DNA of 55,508 nucleotides from Smithella sp. PtaU1.Bin162 (lineage in GTDB: Bacteria; Desulfobacterota; Syntrophia; Syntrophales; Smithellaceae), in the NCBI GenBank assembly GCA_002068015.1, contig MVRV01000084.1, positions 1-55,508 of the forward strand, written 5' to 3'. The notes below the pieces were generated by a model. It was not told the origin of the DNA, did not search any database, and saw only the letters and a program-made list of their open reading frames with translations. Shown here piece by piece: positions 22,566 through 30,986 of this stretch. Each line of letters opens with the position of its first letter. Position 1 is the first letter of the stretch. The position numbers and the translations under genes are program-made.

Positions 22566-25256
22566 ATGTCCGGTGAAAATAAGATTCCCACAGTCGCTCT
22601 TGTCGACGGCAGCAATTACGTCTATCGGGCCTTTTACGCAATCCCTTCGCTGACCAATTCCAAGGGTTTTCCGACGAATGCCATTTACGGTTTTACCACC
22701 ATGCTATTGAAACTGCTGCGTGATGCGGAGCCGGACTACATAGTGGTGATGTTTGATCTCAAAGGGCCTACCGTGCGCCATGAGGAGTTCGCCGATTACA
22801 AAGCAACCCGTAAACCGATGCCGGACGATCTGATCCCGCAGATACCCTTCATAAAAGATGTCGTGCGCGGTTTATCCGTGGCGATAGTGGAGAGACAGGG
22901 CATCGAGGCCGACGATCTTATCGGTACGCTCGCCGGGAAAGCCAGTGCCCTGGGCTGGAAAACCCTCATCGTTTCCGGTGACAAGGACCTGATGCAGCTC
23001 ATCGATGAAAACGTCACCATGATTGATACGATGAAGGATAAAACCTATGATGTGGCGGCGGTAAAAGAGCGCTTTGGTGTCGGTCCCGATAAGGTCATGG
23101 AAATATTGGGACTCATGGGTGATGCCTCCGATAATATTCCGGGCGTGCCGGGGATCGGGCCCAAGACCGCCCAGCGGTTGATTGAAGAGTATGGTTCGGT
23201 GGAAGCGGTTATTCAGAATGCGGAAAATTTGCGCAACGTCAAATTGCGGGAAAGCTTCCGCAATTTTGCCGGCCAGGCCAGGATGAGCCGTCAGCTGGCC
23301 CTGATTCGGAAAGATGTGGAAATTGATTTCGATTTAAAGGAGGCGGCGCGCCGCGAACCCGATAAAGAAGCCCTTTTTCAACTCTTCAGTGAATTTGAAT
23401 TTTCATCGCTTCTGCAGGAAATCAAGACCGGCGGGGGGAAGGTTGAAAAAGACTGTAGAGTTGTCCAAGACAGAAAGGAGCTGGATGCCCTTGCCCTGCA
23501 TCTGCAGGCTTGTTCCGAAATATCCTGGGAATTTATCCGGGATAAAAATTCGCCGGCGGAGCTGGTAGGAATTGCGGCGGGCAGCGGTAACGATGTTTTT
23601 TATGTGCCGGTCGGGCATACTGCGCTTTCGGAACAGCTGCCGGGAAAAGAAGTTTTGGCCGCGCTTCTTCCTGTTTTCTCGAGCACTAAAATAATAAAAT
23701 ATGTACATGATCTCAAAACTATTCTTGTTTTCCCGGATAATCTTGTGCTGGATGTGGAAATAGGTAAGGATACCATGACTAAGTCAAATTGGTCTGATAT
23801 CATGCTGGCTGCCTACCTTTTAAACCCGGCCAGACACTCCTATGAAATTTCGGAAATCGCCTGGGATTATTTGCATGAACAAATTCCCAACCCCGGCGAT
23901 GTGGCCGGAGGCAAAGGCAAAACTTATCCGCTTAATCTGGTGCCTGTAGACAAAATGGCCGCTTACGCCGGATGCCGTGTGAGGGCAATCCTTGCGCTGG
24001 CACCGGTTCTTACGGCAAAATTGAAGGAAATAAACTCTTCCGACCTTTTTACTAAAGTTGAGATGCCGCTACTGCACGTGCTTGCGGAGATGGAGAAAAA
24101 AGGGGTGCTGGTGGACGTTGATATTTTGCATCAGATGTCCAAAGAGCTGGCGCAGTTGCTTTCCATCTCAGAGGAGAAAATTTTCCGTCTGGCCGGTGAA
24201 AAATTCAACATCAATTCCCCCAAGCAATTGCAGGCCGTTTTATTTGAAAAACTGAAACTTCCTCCGGGCAAGAAGACCAAAGAAGGTTTTTCCACGGATG
24301 TGGATGTTCTGTCTTATCTGGCGCAAGGCCATGAACTGCCGGCCGAGATTCTGGCTTACCGCAGCCTTTCAAAGCTCAAGTCAACGTATGTTGATGCGTT
24401 GCCTCTCCTCCTCAACCCGCAGACGGGCCGCATTCATACCTCCTACAATCAGACTGTGACGGCAACAGGGAGGCTCTCGAGCAGTAATCCCAATTTGCAA
24501 AACATTCCCGTGCGGACACTGGAAGGAAAAAGAATCCGGCAGGCCTTTATCGCCGCACCTGGTTCAGTTCTCATTTCCGCCGATTATTCCCAGATAGAGC
24601 TGCGCGTGCTGGCACACCTTTCCGGAGACAAAACTCTTATCGAAGCCTTTCTCTCCGGCGAAGATATCCATAATCGTACGGCCTCCGACATCTTCGGCGT
24701 TTTTCCGGAAATGGTCAGCCCCGATATGCGCCGCCAGGCCAAGGTGATCAACTTCGGCATTCTCTACGGCATGAGTGCCTTTGGTCTCGCCAAGGAGCTG
24801 AATGTACCCCAGAAAACGGCGCAGGCTTATATTGACGGATATTTCCAGCGCTATAAAAAAGTGCGTTCCTATCTCGATGGAATATTGGAAAATGCGCGCC
24901 GGGATGGTTTTGTCTGCACTTTACTGAATCGCCGCCGTTACCTGCCCGAGCTCACAAGCAAAGTTGCCGCAGTGCGCCAGTTTGCCGAGCGCATGGCGAT
25001 AAACACTCCTATTCAGGGGACTGCCGCCGATTTGATCAAGGTGGCGATGGTCAACATCGCCTATCTGTTCAAAAGCAAGAATCTTGATGCCCGGCTGATC
25101 ATGCAGGTGCATGATGAACTTGTCTGCGAAGCGCCGCTTGGCGAAAAAGATGAAGTCATGGCGCTTGTTAAAAAGGAAATGGAAGAGGTAATCAAACTCA
25201 ATGTGCCGCTTAAGGTGGAGATTGCCGCAGGCGCAAACTGGGACGAGGCCCACTAG
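22566..25256 (+). CDS. polA: DNA polymerase I, proofreading site degenerate
   Basis: This 896-residue protein is full-length Pol I. The 5'-nuclease domain occupies residues 1-290 (VDGSNYVYRAF, GIEADDLIGTLA, VSGDKDLMQL, GDASDNIPGVPGIGPKTA). The polymerase domain has motif A 'ADYSQIELRVLAHL' (DYSQIELR 673-680), motif B 'RRQAKVINFGILYG' and motif C 'MQVHDELV'. The middle 3'-5' exonuclease-like domain (about 295-490) lacks three of the four metal-binding carboxylates. Compared with E. coli, Asp355 aligns with Ser320, Asp424 with Ile386 and Asp501 with Arg471; Glu357 is kept as Glu322. Replication primer processing and repair should be intact, but proofreading is probably lost. Alignment was by eye. 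Confidence 0.95.
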   Translation: MSGENKIPTVALVDGSNYVYRAFYAIPSLTNSKGFPTNAIYGFTTMLLKLLRDAEPDYIVVMFDLKGPTVRHEEFADYKATRKPMPDDLIPQIPFIKDVVRGLSVAIVERQGIEADDLIGTLAGKASALGWKTLIVSGDKDLMQLIDENVTMIDTMKDKTYDVAAVKERFGVGPDKVMEILGLMGDASDNIPGVPGIGPKTAQRLIEEYGSVEAVIQNAENLRNVKLRESFRNFAGQARMSRQLALIRKDVEIDFDLKEAARREPDKEALFQLFSEFEFSSLLQEIKTGGGKVEKDCRVVQDRKELDALALHLQACSEISWEFIRDKNSPAELVGIAAGSGNDVFYVPVGHTALSEQLPGKEVLAALLPVFSSTKIIKYVHDLKTILVFPDNLVLDVEIGKDTMTKSNWSDIMLAAYLLNPARHSYEISEIAWDYLHEQIPNPGDVAGGKGKTYPLNLVPVDKMAAYAGCRVRAILALAPVLTAKLKEINSSDLFTKVEMPLLHVLAEMEKKGVLVDVDILHQMSKELAQLLSISEEKIFRLAGEKFNINSPKQLQAVLFEKLKLPPGKKTKEGFSTDVDVLSYLAQGHELPAEILAYRSLSKLKSTYVDALPLLLNPQTGRIHTSYNQTVTATGRLSSSNPNLQNIPVRTLEGKRIRQAFIAAPGSVLISADYSQIELRVLAHLSGDKTLIEAFLSGEDIHNRTASDIFGVFPEMVSPDMRRQAKVINFGILYGMSAFGLAKELNVPQKTAQAYIDGYFQRYKKVRSYLDGILENARRDGFVCTLLNRRRYLPELTSKVAAVRQFAERMAINTPIQGTAADLIKVAMVNIAYLFKSKNLDARLIMQVHDELVCEAPLGEKDEVMALVKKEMEEVIKLNVPLKVEIAAGANWDEAH

Positions 25257-25261
25257 ACACC

Positions 25262-25383
25262 ACCAAGCCGTCTTCATGCGGCTACCTTTGTTGGCTTCGT
25301 CGTCGGCGTCCTCAACGTATTGTCATATACGCCTCCGGCGCCTCCTCCTAGCCGCCTCGGTATCCTTTTGAATACGGCTTGGT
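25262..25383. repeat. 122-bp palindromic repeat element (family copy 1)
   Basis: Arms ACCAAGCCGT (25262-25271) and ACGGCTTGGT (25374-25383) enclose a second inner pair, CGGCTA/TAGCCG, and a symmetrical centre with ACGTAT and ATACG. The element fills most of the gap after polA. Its length and centre resemble the 123-bp element at 44975-45097, although the outer arms differ. No ORF is present. Confidence 0.6.
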
Positions 25384-25488
25384 ATTACAATGGTGATGAC
25401 TAAAGGGGGCCTTGCATCTGGCCGTTTTTGAACAGCCCCGCAAAGGCAAATCGGAAAATAGTTTCTTAAGATAAAAAAGAAGGAAATA

Positions 25489-25875
25489 ATGCAGCTTAAA
25501 ACACACCTGGCGATAAACCAATCCCTCTGCGGGCAATTACTCTCGGTTGATGAAGGCACGGCCATTGTAAAAATCAACACTACCGCCGAAATGGTTGTAG
25601 ACGATCACAAACTTGTACATGGCGGTTTTATTTTCGGGGCCGCCGACTATGCTGCAATGGCGGCGGTCAACGATCCCAATGTCGTGCTTGGCTCCGCCGA
25701 GGTAAAGTTCCTGAAGCCGTCGAAATCCGGCGATTCCGTGCTGCTGAAGGCAAAGGTTGTTGAGACCAAAGGAAAACGCAGGCGTGTTGATGTCGAAGGC
25801 GTTGATGAATCCGGAATAACAATATTCTCCGGTATTTTTATCTGCTTCGTTCTGGAAAAACATGTCCTGGGGTGA
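25489..25875 (+). CDS. Hotdog-fold thioesterase
   Basis: This 128-residue protein has the hotdog-fold pattern of the PaaI/4HBT superfamily. It has 'INQSLCGQLLSVDEGTAIVKI', the central helix signature 'LVHGGFIFGAADYAAMAAVND', where HGG and the acidic residue in 'GAADYA' are the usual catalytic region, then 'VLGSAEVKFLKPSKSGDSVLLKAKVVETKGKRRRVDVEG'. It should hydrolyse an acyl-CoA; the chain is not predictable from this sequence. AAGGAAATA precedes the ATG. It opens a cluster with the Fe-S aldo/keto reductase, and the two genes are 5 bases apart. Confidence 0.8.
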   Translation: MQLKTHLAINQSLCGQLLSVDEGTAIVKINTTAEMVVDDHKLVHGGFIFGAADYAAMAAVNDPNVVLGSAEVKFLKPSKSGDSVLLKAKVVETKGKRRRVDVEGVDESGITIFSGIFICFVLEKHVLG

Positions 25876-25880
25876 GGAAT

Positions 25881-26888
25881 ATGGATCAAATACAGTTGGG
25901 TAAAACAGGAATAATCTCGAACAAAAATGGTTTTGGTGCACTGCCGATTCAAAGAATCAGTAAGGAAGATGCGGCAGTATTATTAAAGAAAGCTTATCAG
26001 AGTGGCATTACATTTTTTGATACGGCCAGGTTTTATACTGATAGTGAAGAAAAAATTGGCTATGCGCTGAGTGAAGTACGGAAGAATATCCATATCGCTT
26101 CCAAGACGATGTGCACGAAGGTGGAAGATTTCCGGAAACAGTTAGACATATCCCTCCGATTACTGAAGACGGACTATTTAGATATCTACCAATTCCACAA
26201 TCCGGGTTCCTGTCCGAAACCCGGCGACGGTTCGGGTCTGTATGAGGCAATGCTGGAAGCAAAAAGAAAAGGGAGAATCAGGCACATTGGTATAACGAAT
26301 CACCGTCTTCCCGTTGCGCTCGAAGCGGCCGAATCCGGATTGTATGAGACAATTCAATTTCCTTTCAGTTATCTGGCTACGGAGAAGGAAGTTGCCCTGG
26401 TTAATCTGTGTAAAGAAAAAGGAATCGGATTTATAGCTATGAAATCCTTATCCGGCGGGCTTATCACCAACTCGGCGGCAGCCTATGCCTATCTGGCTCA
26501 ATATGATAACGTATTACCGATTTGGGGAATACAAAAAGAGAAGGAATTGGACGAATTCATCAGCCACATGGTTGATCCGCCGGTGCTTACAGAGGAGCTT
26601 AAGGTGATTATTCAAAAAGACCGCGAAGAACTCAGCAAGGATTTCTGCAGAGGTTGCGGTTATTGTCTGCCCTGTCCGGCGGAAATTGATATTCCCATAT
26701 CAGCCAGAATGTCACTGATGATTCGCCGGGCACCGGTTTCCGTATACCTGAGTGACAGCTGGAAGGAAAAGATGAAGAAGATCGATGATTGTACTCATTG
26801 CGACCACTGTAAGGATAATTGCCCTTACGGCTTGGATACACCGAGACTTTTGGAGGAAAACTGGGCTGATTATAAGAACTTTATGTAA
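25881..26888 (+). CDS. Aldo/keto reductase with C-terminal 4Fe-4S domain
   Basis: This 335-residue protein has an N-terminal aldo/keto reductase barrel: 'LGKTGIISNKNGFGALPIQ', 'GITFFDTARFYTDSEEKIGYAL' with the catalytic Asp and Tyr, 'IHIASKTM' with the Lys, and 'DIYQFHN' with the His. A C-terminal ferredoxin-like domain has 'CRGCGYCLPCPAEIDIP' and 'CTHCDHCKDNCPYGLDTP', enough Cys for two 4Fe-4S clusters. Such proteins are common in anaerobes and probably couple carbonyl reduction to low-potential electron carriers. ATG 25881 follows GGTGAGG; the longer frame begins with a GTG at 25872 that overlaps the thioesterase stop. Confidence 0.88.
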   Translation: MDQIQLGKTGIISNKNGFGALPIQRISKEDAAVLLKKAYQSGITFFDTARFYTDSEEKIGYALSEVRKNIHIASKTMCTKVEDFRKQLDISLRLLKTDYLDIYQFHNPGSCPKPGDGSGLYEAMLEAKRKGRIRHIGITNHRLPVALEAAESGLYETIQFPFSYLATEKEVALVNLCKEKGIGFIAMKSLSGGLITNSAAAYAYLAQYDNVLPIWGIQKEKELDEFISHMVDPPVLTEELKVIIQKDREELSKDFCRGCGYCLPCPAEIDIPISARMSLMIRRAPVSVYLSDSWKEKMKKIDDCTHCDHCKDNCPYGLDTPRLLEENWADYKNFM

Positions 26889-26950
26889 GGCGGTCGTAAA
26901 CTGACATAATAAAGTTTACATTCACCTGGTACCCCGGGGAAAGATGATTT

Positions 26951-28123
26951 ATGAAAAAATATGTCATTTTAATTGCATCATTACTAATGATGCTTTCCTT
27001 GGGTATTTATTTGGCCTGGAGTACGTTTGTTCCCGCCTTGAAACAAGGATATGGGTTTTCTATTGCTCAAACACAGACTGTCTTCGGTACCTATGTGCTT
27101 GTTGTGACGGTGTTTATGTTACTGGGCAGCCAGCTTTCGGCCCGCATCGGTCCGCGGATTACATCTTTTATCGGCGGAATCATATTTGGCACAAGTTACA
27201 TTCTGGCCGGTTATTCCAACGGATCATATCCTTCACTGTTAGTACTCATTGGAATCTTTGTTGCCGTTGGTGCAGGCCTTTGTTACATGAGTCCGGTTTC
27301 CTGTGTGACGAAATGGTTCCCGCGGTACAGAAGCATGGTAATCGGCATAGTTGTCGCCGGATATGGGGCCAGTGCCATAATTGTTTCCCGCATCGGCGAA
27401 TATCTGCTCGCCCGGCAAACGGATGTTTTGACTATCTTCAAGTATCTGGGCATTTGCTCTCTCCTTGTTGTCACAACAACCTCTTTATTTTTACAAAATC
27501 CTCCAGCTGAAAAAAGTACGGAAACCGGCAAAATTAACGTGAAGATTACAGCTATTCTGAAAGATCGTAACTTCTGGGGGCTTTTCTGCGGATTTTTTCC
27601 GGGGTCGTGTGTCGGTTTAATGAGTATCGGAAACATCAAACCCTTGGGTCTTTCTCTGGATCTGAATCTGTTAGTAGCCGGAGCGGCGGTAACCGTAATT
27701 GCCGTTTTCAACACACTGGGCCGTGTCGGCTGGGGTTTGATCGGCAGCGTGATCGACGGGAAAAAAGCAATCATCATCTCGCTTCTCAGCACGAGCATTG
27801 TATGCTTGGCGGTACCATTTGCCGTAACAGGCAATATAACGTTCCAGATTTTCGCTGTCCTGGCCGGCTTCAACTACGCCGCTTGTCTGGTGCTTTATGC
27901 CGCAGAGATTGCCCGGTTCTACGGAACGGAAAGGATGGGCGTAATTTATTCCATCCTCATGCTTTCCAACGGTCTGGCCGGATTTATTGCTCCTCCCCTG
28001 GCCGGGAAAATATTTGATACAATGGGCACATACACACCGGCATTTTTAATCTTTGGTTTAATGGCGTTTATCTCAATTTTCTTATTTAATTTTATTTATC
28101 AGCCGGTTCAGGCGAATAAATAA
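26951..28123 (+). CDS. MFS transporter, OFA (oxalate/formate antiporter) type
   Basis: This 390-residue protein has twelve hydrophobic segments and the MFS layout. 'GIYLAWSTFVPALKQGYGFSIAQTQTVFGTYVL' and 'SARIGPRITSFIGGIIFGTSYILAGYS' resemble the OFA family that includes oxalate:formate and related monocarboxylate carriers. The second half shows 'NTLGRVGWGLIGSVIDGKKAI', an MFS loop motif, and 'GLAGFIAPPLAGKIFD'. It lies between the Fe-S reductase and a CaiB-type CoA-transferase, so the cargo is probably a small carboxylate. The exact substrate is not evident. Confidence 0.85.
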   Translation: MKKYVILIASLLMMLSLGIYLAWSTFVPALKQGYGFSIAQTQTVFGTYVLVVTVFMLLGSQLSARIGPRITSFIGGIIFGTSYILAGYSNGSYPSLLVLIGIFVAVGAGLCYMSPVSCVTKWFPRYRSMVIGIVVAGYGASAIIVSRIGEYLLARQTDVLTIFKYLGICSLLVVTTTSLFLQNPPAEKSTETGKINVKITAILKDRNFWGLFCGFFPGSCVGLMSIGNIKPLGLSLDLNLLVAGAAVTVIAVFNTLGRVGWGLIGSVIDGKKAIIISLLSTSIVCLAVPFAVTGNITFQIFAVLAGFNYAACLVLYAAEIARFYGTERMGVIYSILMLSNGLAGFIAPPLAGKIFDTMGTYTPAFLIFGLMAFISIFLFNFIYQPVQANK

Positions 28124-28183
28124 AAAATTTTTGATGTAAGTTTTATTCAATATGAAACATAAGCAACATAGAGGGGATTGGTC

Positions 28184-29371
28184 ATGCAAAAAGCGTTAGA
28201 GGGAATGAAAGTTCTGGACTTCACCAAAGTATATTCAGGGCCGTACTGTACTCTGCTTATGGCGGATATGGGCGCGGAAGTAATAAAAGTGGAAACGATT
28301 GGCAAGGGTGATGAAACCAGAGCCTTTGCTCCCGTGAGAGATGGTGTTAGTGCTTATTACAACTATCTCAACAGAAACAAAAAGAGTATTACGCTTGATT
28401 TAAAGTCTGCAGAAGGCAGAAAGGTTGCACTGGATCTGGCAAAATGGGCGGATGTTATTGTCGAAAACTTTGCTGCGGGAACGATCGGGAAACTGGGTCT
28501 GGGGTATGAGGATGTTGTCAAGGTCAATCCCGATATTATTTATGCTTCCATCTCCGGTTTTGGTCAGTATGGCCCCTATAAGGATAAACTTACCTATGAT
28601 GCCATTGCGCAGGCCATGGGCGGGCTTACATCTTTATCCGGATTACCCGGAGGTAAACCATCGAAAGTGACGCCGGCAATATCCGATGCCATTACCGGCG
28701 TCCATATGGCGTATGCAATCATGGTGGCCGCATTCCATAAACAGAAGACCGGCGAAGGCCAGTACATTGACGTGGCTATGACGGATGTGGTTTTTTCCAT
28801 TCTGGAAGGTTGTGTAACCATGCAGACTCTGCTCGGCGTCAATCCACAGCGTCTCGGGAACGCTTCCCTGGCCGCTGTGCCGTACGATGTTTATAATGCC
28901 AAAGATGATTATATTGTTATCGGTGCTCCGAACGATTCGCTGTTTGTGAAGCTTGCCAAAGCAATGCAGCGGGAAGATCTTCCGGAAGACCCGCGCTTCA
29001 AGACAAATCTGATCCGGATTGAAAACAGAGCGGCGATAGATGCCATCATCAGTGAATGGGCTGCGAAATACACCGTTGCCGAAATCGAAGATATATTGAA
29101 TGCGGCCCGTGTTCCGGTGGCGCCGATCAAGTCCATCGCCCAGCTGGTTAATGATCCCGGCATTGCCGCCCGGGAGATGCTGATTGAGCATGACAACCCC
29201 GTTCACGGAAAAGTAAAATATCCGGGCAATCCGCTGAAGCTTCAAAAAACTCCTCCCGATACGTCCAGGAGAGCTCCCCTGCTCGGTGAAAATACCGATG
29301 AAATCCTTCAATCGGTTTTAGGTTATTCGAAGGAAAGCATTGACGAACTGAAGAAAAACAAAGTTGTCTGA
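28184..29371 (+). CDS. CaiB/BaiF family (family III) CoA-transferase
   Basis: This 395-residue protein is a family III CoA-transferase, which moves CoA between carboxylates through an aspartyl-CoA intermediate. It has 'LEGMKVLDFTKVYSGPYCTLLMADMGAEVIKVE', 'NYLNRNKKSITLDLKS', 'VIVENFAAGTIGKLGLGYE', 'YASISGFGQYGPY' and 'AISDAITGVHMAYAIMVA', where Asp168 matches the catalytic Asp of formyl-CoA transferase. The C-terminal part is 'ARVPVAPIKSIAQLVNDP'. ATG 28184 has GAGGGG upstream; the frame extends two codons to a TTG. Paired with an OFA-type carrier it may activate the imported acid. Whether the substrate is oxalate is not shown; no oxalyl-CoA decarboxylase is nearby. Confidence 0.9.
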   Translation: MQKALEGMKVLDFTKVYSGPYCTLLMADMGAEVIKVETIGKGDETRAFAPVRDGVSAYYNYLNRNKKSITLDLKSAEGRKVALDLAKWADVIVENFAAGTIGKLGLGYEDVVKVNPDIIYASISGFGQYGPYKDKLTYDAIAQAMGGLTSLSGLPGGKPSKVTPAISDAITGVHMAYAIMVAAFHKQKTGEGQYIDVAMTDVVFSILEGCVTMQTLLGVNPQRLGNASLAAVPYDVYNAKDDYIVIGAPNDSLFVKLAKAMQREDLPEDPRFKTNLIRIENRAAIDAIISEWAAKYTVAEIEDILNAARVPVAPIKSIAQLVNDPGIAAREMLIEHDNPVHGKVKYPGNPLKLQKTPPDTSRRAPLLGENTDEILQSVLGYSKESIDELKKNKVV

Positions 29372-29389
29372 CAGTGAGCCGGAGCACAC

Positions 29390-29421
29390 AGACCCGCACA
29401 GACCCGGGGTCAGGTCTTGAA
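29390..29421. repeat. Short GC-rich palindromic (REP-like) fragment
   Basis: AGACCCGCACAGACC is followed by CGGGGTCAGGTCT, giving AGACC/GGTCT (29400-29404 and 29413-29417) and an internal GACCC/GGGTC overlap. It resembles dispersed REP-like palindromes and sits between two convergent genes. It is a short remnant with no gene. Confidence 0.35.
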
Positions 29422-29493
29422 ATATCAGTTTTTGTTGGTGAGTTTTTCCAGCAAAGGTAAGGAAATAAATAGAACGGTTGTCCCGATTATTAT

Positions 29494-29811
29494 CTATTCC
29501 TTCAGCTTAGAAGCTTCTTGCACATCATAATGACGCGCAATCGGCTCAACCTTAGAAAGTAATCGCCTTGCTTCAGGTTCGAAAACTGGTACATCATAAT
29601 CAGAACCAGCAAATTTCTTAACGGCATCTATCGACTCAAACAAGTTCATCGTCACAAATTCGGATTCTTCTTTGTTATCATGACGAAGGATATATCCTCC
29701 AATATAACCTTCTATTGTTCTAAGCCCAGGATAGACCACTTCCCGAAGTAACTGTTCATAGGCATTTGCATTTTCAGATTTTGTCCATCCTTTCCAAACT
29801 CGGGCTATCAT
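29494..29811 (-). CDS. Antibiotic-biosynthesis-monooxygenase (ABM) domain protein
   Basis: This 105-residue protein has the dimeric alpha-beta-barrel ABM pattern: 'MIARVWKGWTKSENANAYEQLLREVVYPGLRTIEGYIGGYILRHD', then 'ESEFVTMNLFESIDAVKKFAGSDYDVPVFEPEARRLLSKVEPIARHYDV'. Related proteins are small cofactor-free monooxygenases, haem-degrading enzymes or stress-induced proteins. No haem ligand can be assigned with confidence. It stands alone between repeat-rich regions and has no clear operon partner. Confidence 0.75.
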   Translation of the reverse strand: MIARVWKGWTKSENANAYEQLLREVVYPGLRTIEGYIGGYILRHDNKEESEFVTMNLFESIDAVKKFAGSDYDVPVFEPEARRLLSKVEPIARHYDVQEASKLKE

Positions 29812-30169
29812 TTTTCATTCTCCTTTGCATTATTTTGTCGTAACCAGATTTATCTTCTTCGCTTTGCAAACGTGCAGCCCAACGAAAAGCTCAGCCGGAG
29901 CTGTCCAGCGGACCGAGATCGGCTGTAGAATCCCATACGGGACGCCCTTAAGTATTTAAGTTATTGCTTTTATTCCTTTGCTGCAAACTATTTTAAGGCA
30001 AAGCGCTCTGAGATACTTAATTATTTAAGGGCGTCCCCCTTATCGCTCCTTATCGCGTTAAGTTATTCAATATATTTAAGAAATCAAATCCGGGACTGAT
30101 TCCTTAGGTGGATGGCCGCAATAACGGAAAGTTACCTTGCCATGACCATTTACTGATTTTGAGTCTTCG
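29812..30169. other. 358-bp non-coding region with palindromic repeat
   Basis: No supported gene lies here. It contains the promoter side of the ABM gene, a G/C-rich segment with CAGCCG/CGGCTG complementarity (about 29892-29934) and the 99-bp inverted-repeat element. A small reading frame overlapping the end of the flavoprotein gene is not convincing. Confidence 0.5.
29939..30037. repeat. 99-bp REP-like inverted-repeat element
   Basis: The arms at 29939-29961 and 30015-30037 are 23 bp long and complementary at 21 positions. Both begin or end with the GGGACGCCCTTAA core. About 53 bp separate them. This is the structure of a paired REP sequence of the kind mobilised by RAYT transposases; no transposase gene is present in the window. 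Confidence 0.65.
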
Positions 30170-30739
30170 TCACGGAGTTGCTGCTTTCCTCCCCAGATCA
30201 AAAGCCTCCTGCAAGGCTTTTGCATTTTGGGCGATTTCTCCCTTATCACCGGCTGCGGCCATAACGTCACCAAGCCAGTGCATTCCGGTCATCTGTGCAG
30301 TTGATTTAAAACTGTGGACGACCGGGTCAGCCGTATGCACGTTGGTATCGCCGCAAACGGTGATCAATCCGATGCGTTTGCCCTTCATTTGAGGGTAATA
30401 GGCTTTCTGCCAGCTCCAGTCGGCAGCGAAAAAAACGCACCACCTGTCGAGATACGCTTTCATCTGTGCAGTCATGGACCAGAAGTAAACGGGGCTTGCG
30501 TGGATTACGGCATACGCATCCAGTATCTTTCCCTGGATTTCGCTCATATCATCCCGAATGACGCAAATACCGGTTTTGTTGCATTTTTTGCAGTCTTTAC
30601 AGCCGGAAATTTGCTTACGGTCGAGGATGATTTTTTCTACCTTTGCCCCGGCTTCTTTGGCACCGGCCAGAGCCCGGCTCAAGAGTATGTCGGAGTTTCC
30701 TTTGATCCGCGGACTTCCCAGAATTCCCAATATTTTCAT
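30170..30739 (-). CDS. NADPH-dependent FMN reductase / flavodoxin-fold protein
   Basis: This 189-residue protein begins 'MKILGILGSPRIKGNSDILLSRALAGAKEAGAKVEKI', the FMN-phosphate loop of the flavodoxin-like NADPH-dependent FMN reductase family (PF03358). It has the Cys-rich 'ISGCKDCKKCNKTGICVIRDDM', common in anaerobic iron-sulfur flavoprotein relatives, then 'DAYAVIHASPVYFWSMTAQMKAYLDRW' and 'RIGLITVCGD'. The four Cys could bind a 4Fe-4S cluster. ATG 30739 has GGGGAGGG upstream; the frame extends six codons further. Substrate unknown. Confidence 0.85.
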   Translation of the reverse strand: MKILGILGSPRIKGNSDILLSRALAGAKEAGAKVEKIILDRKQISGCKDCKKCNKTGICVIRDDMSEIQGKILDAYAVIHASPVYFWSMTAQMKAYLDRWCVFFAADWSWQKAYYPQMKGKRIGLITVCGDTNVHTADPVVHSFKSTAQMTGMHWLGDVMAAAGDKGEIAQNAKALQEAFDLGRKAATP

Positions 30740-30986
30740 AATTGCCCTCCCCATCATCCGTATTTTAAATCTTTGCAGCAGAAATCTAACGCAAAGTTAG
30801 CGCTAATAATCTGATTTGTAAATGTCAAAAAAATATTATAACAAGGGAAAAAATGTCGATTATTCCGGCTTTGCCGTACTTAATTTTTGGAGCACTCCTG
30901 CCGATAACAGAGCTAGCCGGAAGAAGGCGTCTTGTTTCCAGAAAAATAAACCGGTATTATTTTATAGGCATCGGAATGGTAACAGT

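Noticed and set aside
29877-30063. Integron attC-like half-sites (GCCCAAC at 29877, GTTAAGT at 30057) around the ABM gene
   Set aside because: The half-sites fit a degenerate consensus, but their spacing is too large unless the REP element is removed. The inner arms do not pair well, no second site borders the gene, and there is no integrase.
30822-30986. N-terminal extension of the exported protein from 30822
   Set aside because: The 55 extra residues are basic and polar and would hide an obvious signal peptide that starts at ATG 30987.
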